Positions 1-11,807 of a stretch of DNA of 64,000 nt are shown here, piece by piece. This DNA comes from Populus alba (taxonomy: Eukaryota; Streptophyta; Magnoliopsida; Malpighiales; Salicaceae): NCBI RefSeq assembly GCF_005239225.2, contig NC_133295.1:2356001-2420000 (forward strand). Direction: 5' to 3'. The translations under genes and the position numbers were made by a program. The notes below the pieces were generated by a model that was not told where the DNA came from, made no database searches, and was given only the letters and a program-made list of their open reading frames with translations. Numbering within the stretch: position 1 is the first letter of the stretch; every line of letters begins with the position of its first letter.

Positions 1-473
1 GTTTTTTTACATATTTTTCAATGGTTCTAATATGTTAATGTTAAAAATTAAATAAATTTTAAAAAATATCATGCACCACGTTATAAAACAGTACTAGATA
101 AAAAAATCAATTTGGAAGCTTCAGCAGTCAATCGCAGAGACTATAGTTAACAAATAAGAACAGCTTGAAGCAAGACTAACTACAATTGATGCTCTACAAA
201 AGTTGAAAATCACCAATTTCTTTTACTTTATGATGTGATCAGATGGAATAAAAGGAAAGGGGCTGTGGTCTGATAGCATTATTGCATCATAGAAAGAGGG
301 CAGTCACAAACAGCGTAGACAACAAGTTTTTGACCCTCGATCTCTCTTTTGAGCTAAAAGTCAAGAAACATTGCCTCATCAATTTTGACACAAATTGAAA
401 TGATTAAAACAAAAGAATATTAAATTAATTAATGCAATTAAAAGGAGAATAAATAAATATATAGAATTTTTAC
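1..473 (-). other. Intron 2 of the pectinesterase gene, running off the left edge
   Basis: Follows the exon 2 donor at 473/472. It is AT-rich and I see no further pectinesterase exon on the minus strand, so exon 3 should lie beyond position 1. No other coding signal seen. Confidence 0.6.
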
Positions 474-2233
474 CAAATGATGCTGTGTGGAATGTGGTGA
501 TGTGGTTAAAAACACTTCTGCCTCCTGTAATTATTGTCTTTCCCATCCCATCTCCGATGAACATCAAATTCCATTTCTTCCTCCCGACTTTCAAGTTATC
601 CTCTACATATCTGAATTAGCATAAACACAACCAACGCATCAATAAATTATATTTTCTGATCTCTTTACCTTTTCAAAATGCTTAAAGTATGAGAATATAC
701 CAATAATTTCCACTATCAGAGAGCCTAACGCAAAGATGATGCCTCGCTCTCCCTCCCCACTCACCACTCCCCAAAAAGGATATCGAAAAGACTATTTTAA
801 TTTGAAAAAAAAATGATAATTATGAAAATCTTAATAATCAAATCAATGATCAAACGTTATGAAGCAATGGAATAAATCCCTTTTAAAAAAATATTAATTA
901 TCAAATACTTGTGAACTTAATTATATAATCACTGATCAAACACTCTGAAGCAATGAAATAATTTTTTTTTTTTTTTATGAAAACAAATCATGTAAAGGTC
1001 AAAACACACATCAATAATCTTTTTATGCACATAATTATAGTTTTATGATAATTTTTTTTTATTTTCATGATTGCTCCAATGAAGTCAATCATACAATCAC
1101 CACCACTCTAGTAGATAATTATTTCTCTTTAAAAAGAAAAGTCAATTCCACCAAACCTGTAGGGGTGTTTTTGTCTTTTTACCACGAAACAGCAACGGTT
1201 AAAACAGAATCATAACGCTGAAACTTTTAAAAAGTAGTTAATTTTTTACCAAACCTTACCTTCCTGCCCTCACATAAATTATCGTCCGCCGATTACTGTG
1301 CTCAGGCGCCTTTTTTATCGCCTCCGATATTGTCTTGAACGTTCCGCTCCCATCTCCCGATACGATAATATCGGCTTGTATGGCCGACACAGGCATGGCT
1401 AATAGTCTCCTCTCTCTCCTCCCTAACCAACTTGGGAAACTGTCCTCTTCTGATATGTCCCCATCCGCTGTCATTAATCTCCTCTTATTCTCTATCGGCA
1501 CTCCAGAGAAATCGCCTCCATTAGTCGCTGAAAATATCGCCAAACAGTTACTGACCAGCTCCGTCAAATCCTTCAATTTCTCTGTCATCTGATCTTTAAC
1601 AGTTCCGTTAACTCCTTCGAATCCTTCACTGCATGTGTCCTGGTTCGTCAACGCTGCGCTCAGCCACGTCACTACGTCCTCCGGCGATCCACCACCGACG
1701 GAGGATGGTGTGACGGTGGAGAGGGACCGGGTGAGGGCGTCTATGGAGTCTTCCAGTAGCTCGAGGCAGTCATCAAATGCTGACCGTTCACGTGTCTCCA
1801 TGTTGACATAGGAGATTCCCGAGGAGAGATATAGAGCTTTATCCAAGTGCATAAGAGTCATGTTGAAGGAAATGTGAACCAAGTCTGACTCGGACGCGGT
1901 CATTGAGCCAGGGAAGTCGAGGAGCGAGCTGACGCAGAGGGCCGGGAACAGAGTCTTGCTGCATGTCTTGGAGATAGCCTGGGTTGGTTTCCGGTGAGTA
2001 AGACTGTTCGGGTCGGATTGACCAGAAGCCTTAGCTCGGACCCCGAGGAGGATCGCGGCGGAGGCGGCTGAGGCAGCGATCAATACGACAGAGAAGATGG
2101 TAAGGAAGATGATTTTCTTTTTTCTCGTCGGGGAAACCTGTGACGTGGCGTGTTGTGGTTGGTTGATAGAAAATGAATTACTGGACCCTTCTCCCGGGTC
2201 GGATTCCTTTCGCCCGAGTCTACCGTAACCCAT
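474..2233 (-). CDS. Pectinesterase with PMEI pro-region, 5' part (exons 1-2; partial)
   Basis: Cell-wall pectin methylesterase precursor of the type of Arabidopsis PME34/PME61 (family assignment from the protein pattern). Exon 1 is 2233-1260 and exon 2 is 610-474; the intron (1259-611) has GT/AG ends and splits an Arg codon (AG|A), giving the family's 'RAGRY' join. Residues 1-40 are a polar N-tail ending in RKKK. Residues 41-63 are a hydrophobic anchor. About 84-235 is the PMEI domain, with Cys91 and Cys100 and the 'LTNQDTCSEGF' signature. RRLM (251-254) and RRLL (275-278) look like the subtilase processing motifs that separate pro-region from enzyme. The catalytic domain begins at 'ADIIVSGDGSGTFKTI' (287-302), and exon 2 continues it through 'GDGMGKTIITGG' and 'TTFHTASF'. 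Exon 2 ends at a GT donor in phase 1. The catalytic QDTL, DFIFG and GRPW blocks are not in the window, so the gene runs past the left edge. The start is the first Met of the open frame and matches the family N-terminus. Confidence 0.93.
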
Positions 2234-2478
2234 CTTGGCCTAGTAAAAATTCCTCTAGCGTGGCAGGTAGAAAGACTAGAGAGAGCGCGGAGGTCTATTA
2301 TAATAAAAACAATCGAGGACTCTTTTGCGTGAAACTAAAAACTTTGAGGTCTAATTAATGCACTCCCGCAAAATTACATGCATGTAAGTAGATAAATGTG
2401 GGTGGTTTTCTTCTCTCTTTTTTGGGGAAGAAAAGAAGAGAAGTGGGATTTGTCTATATGGGTGTGTAGGAAGATGGG

Positions 2479-2488
2479 TATAAATATA
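2479..2488 (-). promoter_or_regulatory. Possible TATA element for the pectinesterase gene
   Basis: A TATAAATATA stretch (plus-strand spelling) lies about 245 bp upstream of the pectinesterase start. Read on the minus strand it is only a fair TATA match, so the assignment is weak. It is the best AT-rich core-promoter candidate between the start codon and the microsatellite. Confidence 0.25.
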
Positions 2489-2606
2489 GTAGTGAGGAGG
2501 TGGGGGTGTGAGAGAGAAACGGAGTTATAGAGTTTGGTGTGAAGTCCATATCTCAAGAATTAGCTGGCTTCTACTTCCCATCCATTCACTGCATTGCCCA
2601 GTGTCT

Positions 2607-2655
2607 CGTGTGTGCGTACGTGTGCGTGCGTGTGTGTGTGTGTGTGTGTGTGAGT

Positions 2656-2694
<39 letters not shown>
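2607..2694. repeat. Compound (GT)n-(GAGT)-(GA)n microsatellite
   Basis: A long TG run passes through GTGAGTGA into about 20 GA units. It lies about 370-460 bp upstream of the pectinesterase start codon, so it is in its promoter or 5' transcribed region and probably length-polymorphic. Confidence 0.95.
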
Positions 2695-2697
<3 letters not shown>

Positions 2698-2950
2698 GTT
2701 GGGGGGGATTCGTGCTTTGTTATGTTAAGTAAAGTGACTTTATTTTGCTTGTTCTATTCTTCTATTTTGTTTGATTCCTACAATTTCTTGCCTTTTGTCA
2801 TCTTGCAATAGAGAGGGTTTAGGAAATGGGGAGGAGTTGTGATAAAATCAAGGTGGGTTTCCATTGTTTATGCCCATTAATTAGAAAGAAAAGATCCTTC
2901 TAATTCTAGCTACAATTAATTAATACAAGTTTTTCTCCTATTGAAGAATC

Positions 2951-2981
<31 letters not shown>

Positions 2982-3640
2982 TATGGATGACAAAAGGCAG
3001 GCAAACACATACAGCTTATGGAATCCATAGAGTAAAACACGACAGTTTGAGTGGTGTTGTATGCATACTTGCTTTCCTTAAAAAAAAAAAAAAAAAATTA
3101 ATGGCGAGTTTGAATGCTGCTCGCTTCTTGTGAGTCCAATTTCATGGCGTTCGTCTTCAATAATGGTGGAATTTAGTCCCTCTATTTGTTACACTTGGTC
3201 GTTTTAAACCCGATTTTCAAATCAAGTTAAATCATAATCTATATTTCTAATTAAAGATGATTCATACAAAATTCCATGCTGATTAAACAGCCATGCTGAC
3301 CCCATGATTTATAATATAATTGGATGAAGGATTTCTAGCTGTATTTATTTGGAAGCCAATGGTTTTGATTTTAGTGGATACAGACTATAGTTGTTAAATT
3401 CTGAGCGAGGCATTTTAGAATTCAGAGCTTAGATTGGTTTAAGTTTTACAAAAATAGAAGAAAAAGAAAATAAAAAAGAATTGACTTGACATGACCTGAT
3501 TAAAAATTTAAATTAGTTATAACTCGGTCAATTCAGGTGAGATCTTATTAAAATTTCATCAAATTTTTTTAAATAAAAAAATTAAAATAATAATATTTTT
3601 TTAAAATAGATAAATCTACTTCATAGGATTAATAAAAATA
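2695..3640. other. Intergenic, no gene seen
   Basis: AT-rich DNA with a (TA)n microsatellite at about 2951-2978 and a 17-A run near 3080. No long frame or RNA gene recognised. Confidence 0.6.
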
Positions 3641-3795
3641 TTAACTAGAAAACAAAAATGATGACATCCATGCAAATGTTATAGTGCGAATTACATTATT
3701 ACTTCATGGAATCAATTAACTATCGAATGCCATGTTAAAGTTTTTTAATAAATAATGGTATTATCTTTTAAATTTAATAAATATATAAATATACC

Positions 3796-3966
3796 TAAGA
3801 GATATAGCATAGTGGCAAAGGGTTTAAGATCTGCACAACAGGTCTCGAATTCGAGTCAGGGCATGCACTTCTTGTAAGAGCCTAAGACAGATAGAGTTTT
3901 ACTCGCTCACTTGGGCCTATAAAGTGCGCTTTCCAGTGGGTGAGGTTTCCTCGAATCTAAAAAAAA
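3796..3966 (+). mobile_element. tRNA-derived SINE, copy 1
   Basis: Begins with a pol III A-box-like 'TAGCATAGTGGCAAAGGG' at about 3805 and a B-box-like 'GGTCTCGAATTCGAGTC' about 25 bases on. A body follows with 'CTTGTAAGAGCC', 'ACTCGCTCACTTGGGCC' and 'GGTGAGGTTTCCTC', ending in an A run. Box layout and length (about 170 bp) fit plant SINEs; the match to Salicaceae SINE families is from memory. Confidence 0.8.
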
Positions 3967-3975
3967 TAGTTTCCA

Positions 3976-4147
3976 AGGGGAGTAGTGTGATGACAAAGGG
4001 CTTGAAATCTGCGCAGCAGGTCTCGAATTCGAGTTAGAGCGTGCACCTCTTGTAAGAGCCTGGAATAGTCACAGTTTTATTCGCTCACCTAGATCCATAA
4101 AATACACTTTTTAGGGGTGAGGTTTCCTCACATTCAAAAAGAAAAAA
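3976..4147 (+). mobile_element. tRNA-derived SINE, copy 2, directly behind copy 1
   Basis: Same plan and orientation as the upstream copy: A-box-like 'AGTGTGATGACAAAGGG', identical B-box core 'GGTCTCGAATTCGAGT', 'CTTGTAAGAGCC', 'GGTGAGGTTTCCTC', A-rich end. The two copies differ at many positions, so they are separate insertions or an old dimer rather than a fresh duplication. Confidence 0.8.
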
Positions 4148-4484
4148 TGTTCGAAGGCATTTGTCCACCTATTTATACGGTCCACGCACGTCTTGAGGAT
4201 TCATCATGGTATTACGTGATATGTGCATCATAACATAAAGTACTGTTTTTTTAATTATAAAACATAAAGTCCTTTCCAATATTGTTTCGATTGTGGATTT
4301 TTCTTGCACAACCACATGTACTGTTTGTACTAATAACAACTGGAATTTCTTAACGTTGACGCGCAAGTCTCAATTTTTAAAAAATAAAACCTTTGCTCGC
4401 CGTTAATAAAGTTTTGGTTGCTTTTCTTCTTTTTCTTCAACTATATTTAATCTTCCTAGGTAGAATAAAGCATTATTATTAAAA

Positions 4485-4870
4485 CTAGTTTGGTATAGAG
4501 AATTGACCAGAGATTACCATTTTAAATTTGATTTGGATTGAATATCAAGTTAAATTAAATTCTGTTTGGGAGTATGGTTGTAAATTGATTGTGTTTGCTT
4601 TTCATACTGAAATACATTAAAATAATATTTTTTTAAAAAAATTATTTTTAAAATCAACGCATCAAAACAATTCAAACATATAAAAAAATATAATTTTTGG
4701 CAAAAAAAAATAAAAAATTAAATTGTGATGAAATGCGATTTGCATCATGTTCCTAAACGTTCTTCTTATAAAATAATAAAACATTGGTCTTAAAACTAGT
4801 TTGGTATAGAGAATTGACTTGAGAGATTAAGATTTTAAATTTGATTTGGATTGAATATCAAGATAAATTA
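4485..4870. repeat. Direct repeat of about 75 bp, two units 308 bp apart
   Basis: 'AAAACTAGTTTGGTATAGAG' starts a unit at about 4481 and again at about 4791. Both continue with 'TTTAAATTTGATTTGGATTG' and 'AATATCAAG'. A MITE-like AT element (4588-4765) sits between them. Confidence 0.8.
4588..4765 (+). mobile_element. MITE-like AT-rich element, copy a
   Basis: First of about 20 copies in the window of a 130-230-bp element. The consensus core reads 'AAATACATTAAAATAATATT', a T-rich arm, then 'CAACGCATCAAAACAATTC' or 'TTAGCATATCAAAATAATTT', then an A-rich arm; the ends often resemble 'GTGTTTGG' and 'CCAAACAC'. The two arms are partly complementary. It matches a repeat I know as common in poplar intergenic DNA. 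It has no coding capacity. Confidence 0.65.
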
Positions 4871-5224
4871 GAAAAGAATTTAACCTTGACCAATTGAATT
4901 TTTTAAAAAATAATTTAACAAGAAGGACTACGCAAGTTTGCTAGCCTTTCATTGATGTTTAGCTTTGGTCAGTTTATGTTTAGTTGATATAATCCCTTCT
5001 ATTAAACTTGAATCGGCTCAAAAGATTGAAGGAGAAGTAAATTAATCTATGTATAATCTGATTAAAATTTTGAATTTATTTATAATCTAATCGAAACCCA
5101 ATAAAAAAAACATTGTTTTAACTATTAAAAAAATAAGATTAATTCAGATTAATTCATATACTTGTAAATTAAATTTTATCCAAAACCTACTCGTAGACAG
5201 GTTTAATAACCATTGCAAGACTTT

Positions 5225-5690
5225 GAAAACGGAAAATTATGAGATCCATGCAGATGTTATAGTGCGAATTACTTGATTACTTCATGGAATCAATTAGCTA
5301 TCTAACGTAATGTTAAAAAAAATATTGGTAAAGTCTACTAATCTTCTTTTTGAAGTAATCATAAAGAAGGGCATCGAGCTTTTAGATTTTGTTGGTTATT
5401 TTAGGTTCAAAGGCATAATTTTATAAGGTCTCCCCACAGTTTTTGGATTCATCATAATATTACGTAATATGTGCATCATAACATAAAGTAGTTTTTTTTA
5501 AAAAAAAAAATATTATAAAACATAAAGTACTTTCGAACATTGTTCAATTATTGGATTCTTCGTCCACAACCACATGCTGTTTGTGCTAATAACAACTGGA
5601 ATTTTTTAAGGTTGTCTTATGGTCCCAATTTCGAAAATAAATAAATATCGTGCTTGCCATTTATAAATTTTTTGTTGCTTTTCTTCTTTC
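5225..5690. repeat. Segmental duplication, copy B (no SINEs)
   Basis: Matches copy A (3655-4440) block by block, without the SINE pair. The stretch between the blocks (about 5330-5440) does not align with copy A, so the exact pre-insertion site cannot be read. Confidence 0.8.
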
Positions 5691-5999
5691 ATTTTAATTT
5701 TTCATGATATAATAAATTGCAGTTGTTAAATTCTGGCCAATCTAGTGAATTAATATAAGAAACCTGTAATTAAAAACTTAATCTAAATCAAGTTTTAAAT
5801 TGATTTTTTAAAAAAAATTGCATGACTTAAAAGAAATAAAGCATGATCATTTTAAAAAAGATTGAATAAAATCATTTATGATCGAAGTTTTGGAGTCTAA
5901 CACGCATCCACTAATTAAACAACTCAAAAAGTAAGTCAGCTAATGAAACAATACATAGGTACAAATATAGGAGTCTATGTATATTTATATTTAGATAGT

Positions 6000-6150
6000 A
6001 TTTAAAAGTGTGTCTGTTATGATTTTTAATATATTTATATATATATATATATTAAAAATTTTTTATATAGTATATCAAAACAATTTAAAAATATATAAAA
6101 AAAATTTAAACAAAAAAATTAAAATTTTAAAAAATATTATTCCAAATACA
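6000..6150 (+). mobile_element. MITE-like AT-rich element, copy b
   Basis: Carries the 'TATATCAAAACAATTTAAAA' core and the A-rich arm ending near 'CCAAATACATCC'. A (TA)n run interrupts the left arm. Confidence 0.5.
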
Positions 6151-7568
6151 TCCTCGAACTGCTCCTTTAAACATTCTGGATCACTAGTTAATGGGCTTGG
6201 AATTGCTATTGAAGTTGTGTGAAAAAAAAAAAAAAAAAAAAAAGAAGAAGAAGAAGAAGAAAGAAGAATATGAAATAAAGTGCAGCGAAGAATTTAGAAA
6301 AAGCTATAGTGAAAAAAAGAAGAAGAATTGTTTTGGTTCCCTAGCTATCACGCTAAGCTAGCTGGACCCATCTTCATCCAACCTTTTGCTTAGCAAGTCA
6401 CTATCCTGCATGTCTCTTACACCACAAGGAGGACAAAAAACAATTTGAATATAAAAAAAAAAATATTGTTTATAAATAGAAGTTTTTTTTCAATATTGTT
6501 ATTAAACCTGATAATATAATTTTTTTTAAAAAATATTTTTTATTAGGCTAATTTTTCATTGCAAAGTAAAGCTAATATATACTTTTAATAAAATAAATTA
6601 AGAATTATATATATTAATAAATAATAACAAAATTGTTTGTCTAAACCAAAAATTAAGTCTGAATATTTGACAGAGATATATATTAAAATATCTAATATCA
6701 TGTCGCATGTAGCTTTTTAAATTTTTTTATCTAATTATAGAACAACATTTTTTTTTCTTAAAAAATATAGAGCATTTTAAATAATCACAAAACATAAAAT
6801 TTTCAAGTCTTAAATAGTTTTTATTATTAATGCATCTCTTGTTTATACAAGATTTTAAAATGAAATCATTGTTTCTATTAAAAAAGATATGTAATGATTG
6901 TTAAAGTAAACAAAAATCAAAACATTATATTTATATTTAATGTGTGATTGAAAGCTTGAAAAATCATAAATTTATTAAAATAATATTCAAATTATATTTA
7001 ATTTTTAAAATAATAATAATAATTTGAATTGAATTTTCATCTTAATATTATTATTTTAATGTTAGATACATAATAATTAAAAAAAATTATTAAAATTAAA
7101 ATAAATATTTATAATATTATTTAAGAACCAAAAAGCAAGTGAATGAAAATAGCTAACTTTTTTTAGTGTCAAAAAAAAGAAAGAAGAAAAAGACTATTTT
7201 TCAATTGATTTTTGACCTAAAAACACATGAAAAAGCAACATACCTAACTTAATAAACCTATTTTTGCCATTGAAGTTGCTAAAAATTGATCAAAAAATAA
7301 AAAAATCAACCTCATATCCCAAATCTTTTCAAGTTCCAGTTTAATATTTTATGCAATTTAAATGTCAATAATCACTATCATCCCACTCTTTTCGTCAAAT
7401 AGAATATTTGGACACAAAACTTGATTATTTATGTGTTCAGAATCTTGAAAAAATGTATAATTATTCTTTTCATTTATTATTATTTTTCAATGAGTATGAG
7501 TATTTTTTTATTTAAGAACTTAAAAATAAATAAAATGAATTTGTAAATTAAAATAAATATCGTAAAGA

Positions 7569-7603
<35 letters not shown>

Positions 7604-8087
7604 AGAAATTTATCAAAGTTTACGCTAATTAGAGCAGGATTGGTATTTTGTGTGCATTAATCAGAAAGGCTAGCAACAGTTAGTGCATGGCCAAAAAAAT
7701 TTAAAGAGTATTAATTTATGTTTTTTATTTCTTCTCTTCATTAGGATGTTTGTTAACCCTGAACCATACAGTGAAAGTAACTCTTCCTTATTATATAATA
7801 ATCAAATAAAATATAGTTATTGAGATTCAAAACGTGCTTTACAGCAAAAAAAAAAAATCAAGTTGTAAATAAGATGATGGGATAATTTCAATATATTTTT
7901 GATTAATTTTAAAATAAGATGGCTTGTTATGTGTATAGCATCTATTTGTTTTTTAATTTTCTTTACGTGTATATATATATATTTTTACTTGATATGGTGC
8001 AAAAATTCATAATTATTTTTACATATAAATAATAATAATAATAATAATATGGTACAATTATGATTCATAATCAACTTTTAATGCTAA

Positions 8088-8220
8088 GAAAGTGTTTGGG
8101 AACACAATGCAAACTACGTTTCATTAAAATTTAATTTTTTTTTATATTTTGGATCGTTTTAAAGCGCTAATCTCAAAAATATTTTTAAAAAAGAACCATA
8201 ACTACAATCCCAAATAATTT
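8088..8220 (-). mobile_element. MITE-like AT-rich element, copy c (inverted)
   Basis: Starts with 'GTGTTTGGGAACACAATGC' and ends with 'ACTACAATCCCAAA', so the 'GTTTGGGA/TCCCAAA' inverted ends are readable here. The core 'TTGGATCGTTTTAAAGCGC' is in the reverse sense. Confidence 0.6.
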
Positions 8221-8664
8221 TTTTAAAAGTAAATAATGTAGAAAGGTATGACCTTTTCACCTCTTTAGGAAAAGAGGAAACTATAATTACCCCAATAATG
8301 ACCAAGAAAAGAGGCAGGCATAAGTTGCTTTTTTACACATGTTGAGAGGTAAAGACATCAAAAGTTTTTAGTTAGATTAGGGAGTAAATTTTTATCGAAA
8401 GTTTAAGTTAAAATTATCACAGAGTTGATTTCTAACTATAAATAATCATATGTCTGCTTCATCCTCATGTTTCTGGACAATATCGGATCTTGCTAGCCTT
8501 ACTTCCTTCAACCTCATCGTCTTGCCCTCTCTTTTTGCTCACCTTTCTGTGCTCTCCTTTTCTTTTACTTTATGTGATTGTTCTAAGTTAATGATCTCCC
8601 GTTTGCTTCGTCAGGTGGGATTTTACAAAAAGAGTTCGCCACGTGGCGGCAGCCAGCTTTAACC

Positions 8665-8715
8665 CTCACAAAAAGATCGATTTATATTTCCCTCACAAAA
8701 AGATCGATTTCACTA
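8665..8715. repeat. Short tandem duplication
   Basis: 'CCTCACAAAAAGATCGATTT' occurs twice, about 28 bp apart. Confidence 0.9.
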
Positions 8716-8769
8716 TATAATCTTTTGGTTTTATCATCAAAAGTAAACTATATACTTCATGAGAAAGAT

Positions 8770-9790
8770 ACGTGCAAGCTTTATACATTAAGAAAAAAAA
8801 AAGGCCTTAAAGCAAGATAAAAGAACTGTCGGTTATATAGGAGGAAATTAGAGATGATGTGAGATAAAACCCTTTAATTAATTGTCGGGTTTGTGTCGAT
8901 TCTTTATTTTTATTTATGTGTTTTTAATTTGATTTTATATTTTTAATCCATTCAACTAAATCTTGCTCTTTAAATTTCCCCAATTAATTAACCAAATATT
9001 TATCTTTAGTAATTAGGTCTCGATGTTAAATACATATGTGATCGATGTGATAGTATTAAATAAATTTCATTCATGAGATGATCTTTATATTTATGTTGTA
9101 CAATTATCATCAAATAAATTTTCTCATAAAATATATTAGAAACAAATAGATTTTACTAGTAGTTGTTGCTTACACGTCTTGTTTAATAGAAATTGAAAAG
9201 GAAAAAAAAAAGCTAATTTAATTTTAAATCATAAAAAGGTTTATTTCCAGCTGCTTGTAGTTTCTTACAAGCAGAGAATGGCTTAATCTTTCTAATAAAA
9301 CAAAACACAGCATAAATCAATCTTGAAACAAAACCAAGCCAGATTAGTGAAAAACAATTATGATTTAATCATAGAGTTTGTATTTCCTTGAGCTTTTATT
9401 TAAAATCATTTTCAATATATCTTTTAAGACAATTTATTAAGTGATATAAAACTTAAATAAATATAAAAAATCTACACAAACACTTTTTTAGTAATTTCAG
9501 AAAATACTAAAAATGTGGATTGAAATGTTAATGTTAATTTATTTATTTATTTAAAAAAACAGAGATATTTAGCTTAACTGTACCCAAATATGAGTGATGG
9601 AAATATAACCTTTTCGTTTCAAGCAAGAAAGAAAGATATTGAAGCTGTTGGCAAAAAAAACTTTTTTTTTGTCGGCACGAAAAGCTATTTGAAAAGCAAC
9701 TTTAGTATTTGTTGCGGTGAAGAAGCAACTTTTCGAGAGCTTGCTTGAGCTGGACATATGTAATTTTCACATGGCAGTGCTAAAGGTGAA
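8770..9790. repeat. One-kilobase duplication, copy A
   Basis: Aligns colinearly with 9925-10815. Shared landmarks are 'AAAGGCCTTAAAGCAA', 'CTGTCGGTTATA', 'GATGATGTGAGATAAAA', 'ATCCATTC...CTAAATCTTG', 'ATGTGGATTGAAATGT' and 'TATTTAGCTTAAC'. No gene is recognised inside; the minus-strand frame at 9569-9757 is not conserved in copy B. Confidence 0.8.
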
Positions 9791-10377
9791 TGTTTTTTTT
9801 TTCGACAAAACTATAAATAAAGTTTTTAAAATATATAAAAAATATTTTTTTTTATGCATGTCTGATAAATAAGGCATTGAATAATTTTTATTTTGTACTT
9901 AAATTCTTTTGATAAGTGGAGCTAGGCAATCATGCTTTATACATAAAAGAAAAGGCCTTAAAGCAAAGATAAAAAAACTGTCGGTTATACAGGAAGCGAG
10001 GAAATTAGATGATGTGAGATAAAAAACCTTGCAAGCAAGTTTTCCCAGCACCGAGAAAAAAACCCTTAAATTAATTACTGTGTTTGTATTGATTATTTAT
10101 TTTCACTCATGTGTTTTTAATATGGTTAATTAATTCTTATATTTTTTATATAATCCATTCAGCTAAATCTTGTTCTTTAAATTTGTCGAATTAATCAAAT
10201 ATTTTCTTTAATCAGGATCACAATGTTAGCAAATGTGATATCATTAATATTTTTCAGTCATGAGATCATCTTTTCTATATATATAGAAAAAAGGTTTAAT
10301 TTCAAAAAACAGTAAAAAATATGGATTGAAATGTAAATTTTAAATTAAAAAACAGAAATATTTAGCTTAACAGTCTG

Positions 10378-10605
10378 GTCCTATTTGTTTTTAAGTTTTA
10401 AAAGTGTTTTTTAAAAAAAATTAAAATTTTTTTTTTTATTTCAAATTAATATTTTTTTTGATGTTTTTAAATTATTTTTATGTACTGATATTAAAAATAA
10501 TTTTTTTTAAAAAAAATATATTATTTTAATATATTTTTAAATTAAAAAATTTTTTTTAAAAAACCAACTACAACCACATTTTTTAAACAGAAACCAGCTA
10601 TGGAA
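10378..10605 (-). mobile_element. MITE-like AT-rich element, copy d (inverted)
   Basis: Fills the gap between segments homologous to 9570-9600 in the duplicate, so its borders are supported by an uninterrupted paralogous site. Reverse-sense core 'AATTATTTTTATGTACTGAT'; right end 'AACCAACTACAACCACA'. Confidence 0.65.
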
Positions 10606-10673
10606 ACATTACCTTTTATTTTCAAGCAAAAGAGATATTACTGTTGGAAAAATACATATATACATACATACAT

Positions 10674-10674
<1 letters not shown>

Positions 10675-10733
<59 letters not shown>
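10675..10733. repeat. (TA)n microsatellite
   Basis: About 28 TA units inside duplication copy B; absent from copy A. Confidence 0.95.
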
Positions 10734-10738
<5 letters not shown>

Positions 10739-11208
10739 ACTATTTGTTGCAGGGAGACAACTTTTCAAGAGCTAGAGATGGACGACAGACGTAATTGTCA
10801 TTAGGGAAGGCAATTTTCAACAGTTAATATAGATTGGGTCCACTCAAATCCACCGACAAAACTCTGTGTCGATTGTTAAAGACAAGAAAATATTTGAGCA
10901 TGTAGTTGGTGTAAATTCAATGTCATTGAATGTGTAATGTTGCTGCAGTTGCAATGTTGAAAGTTCCAAGCTGTAAATTCAGAAACAAATAAAACTTTAA
11001 GGACTTTTATTGCATCTTACATTATTCTTCTTCTTTTCTCAAATCTTCTTGTTATTTATCCAATAAACAATTTTTCTTTTTATTTGATGATCATGTGTAT
11101 CTTCAGATACGATTACTCGTTGATCAAGTTTTTTTTCTGTGAAGATCATAGGCACATCTCTAACGTCAATTCAGTGCATTCATGTAAGAATTTGAGCAAT
11201 TTAAAAAG

Positions 11209-11250
<42 letters not shown>

Positions 11251-11734
11251 CAATCGCAACTCTAAGAAGTTAATTAAAACCTACCAGAGATTTTAATAAG
11301 GACAAGAAGAGATTTAGTGGCCTGAAGTTTCGTTATCATGATGGTCCTGGCCGGTAAAGTGGTGAAGAACTTGGAACTCTTCAGATTCTTTCACTCTATG
11401 AGTTGAATATCTCTGAAATTAAGGAAGATAACTCTGAACTTTTTTCTTTCTAATCATTGATCTTCACCACCCAAAAAGAAATTAAGAAAAGTCATCATTA
11501 AATGACAAAAACACCTTAATTTAGCTAAGTGACTTTTCTTATCAATTATCATTGCATCACTAACCTTGTATGATTATGTATAATTTAACCCAAGTTAATT
11601 CGTATTCATTCACCGCATCGTTTCATGATTTTTTTTAATTGATGTGCAATCAATTAATTATTGATGTACCATATGCTTAAAGTCATGCTAATATTGTTCC
11701 ATGTAGAAAACGTTTCTGCTACAGGGTGCATGAC

Positions 11735-11739
<5 letters not shown>

Positions 11740-11805
<66 letters not shown>
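11740..11805. repeat. Compound (TA)n-(GA)n microsatellite
   Basis: Uninterrupted TA run passing directly into a GA run. Confidence 0.95.

Positions 11806-11807
<2 letters not shown>

Larger units (their letters stand above)
3655..4440. repeat. Segmental duplication, copy A (holds the SINE pair)
   Basis: Two blocks match copy B at 5225-5690 in the same order. Block 1 contains 'TGTTATAGTGCGAATTAC' and 'ACTTCATGGAATCAATTA'. Block 2 contains 'TATGTGCATCATAACATAAA' and 'TAATAACAACTGGAATTT'. In copy A two SINEs lie between the blocks; copy B has none there. Divergence is clear (many substitutions and indels), so the duplication is not recent. Confidence 0.8.
5691..8660. other. AT-rich intergenic DNA, no gene seen
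   Basis: Contains MITE-like copies, a poly-A/(GAA)n tract at about 6222-6269 and a (TA)n run at 7573-7601. Open frames here are short and have no recognisable domain. Confidence 0.6.
9925..10815. repeat. One-kilobase duplication, copy B
   Basis: Partner of 8770-9790. Copy B carries a MITE-like insertion (about 10378-10605) directly after 'TTTAGCTTAACAG', where copy A continues uninterrupted. It also carries a long (TA)n expansion at 10675-10733 that copy A lacks. Confidence 0.8.

Noticed and set aside
1640..1662. In the pectinesterase exon the minus strand reads 'CTGAGCGCAGCGTTGACG', close to the mature miR397 sequence.
   Set aside because: It lies in the sense of the mRNA, so it resembles the miRNA itself and not its target. 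It encodes the conserved 'LSAALTN' of the PMEI domain, and no precursor hairpin is visible.
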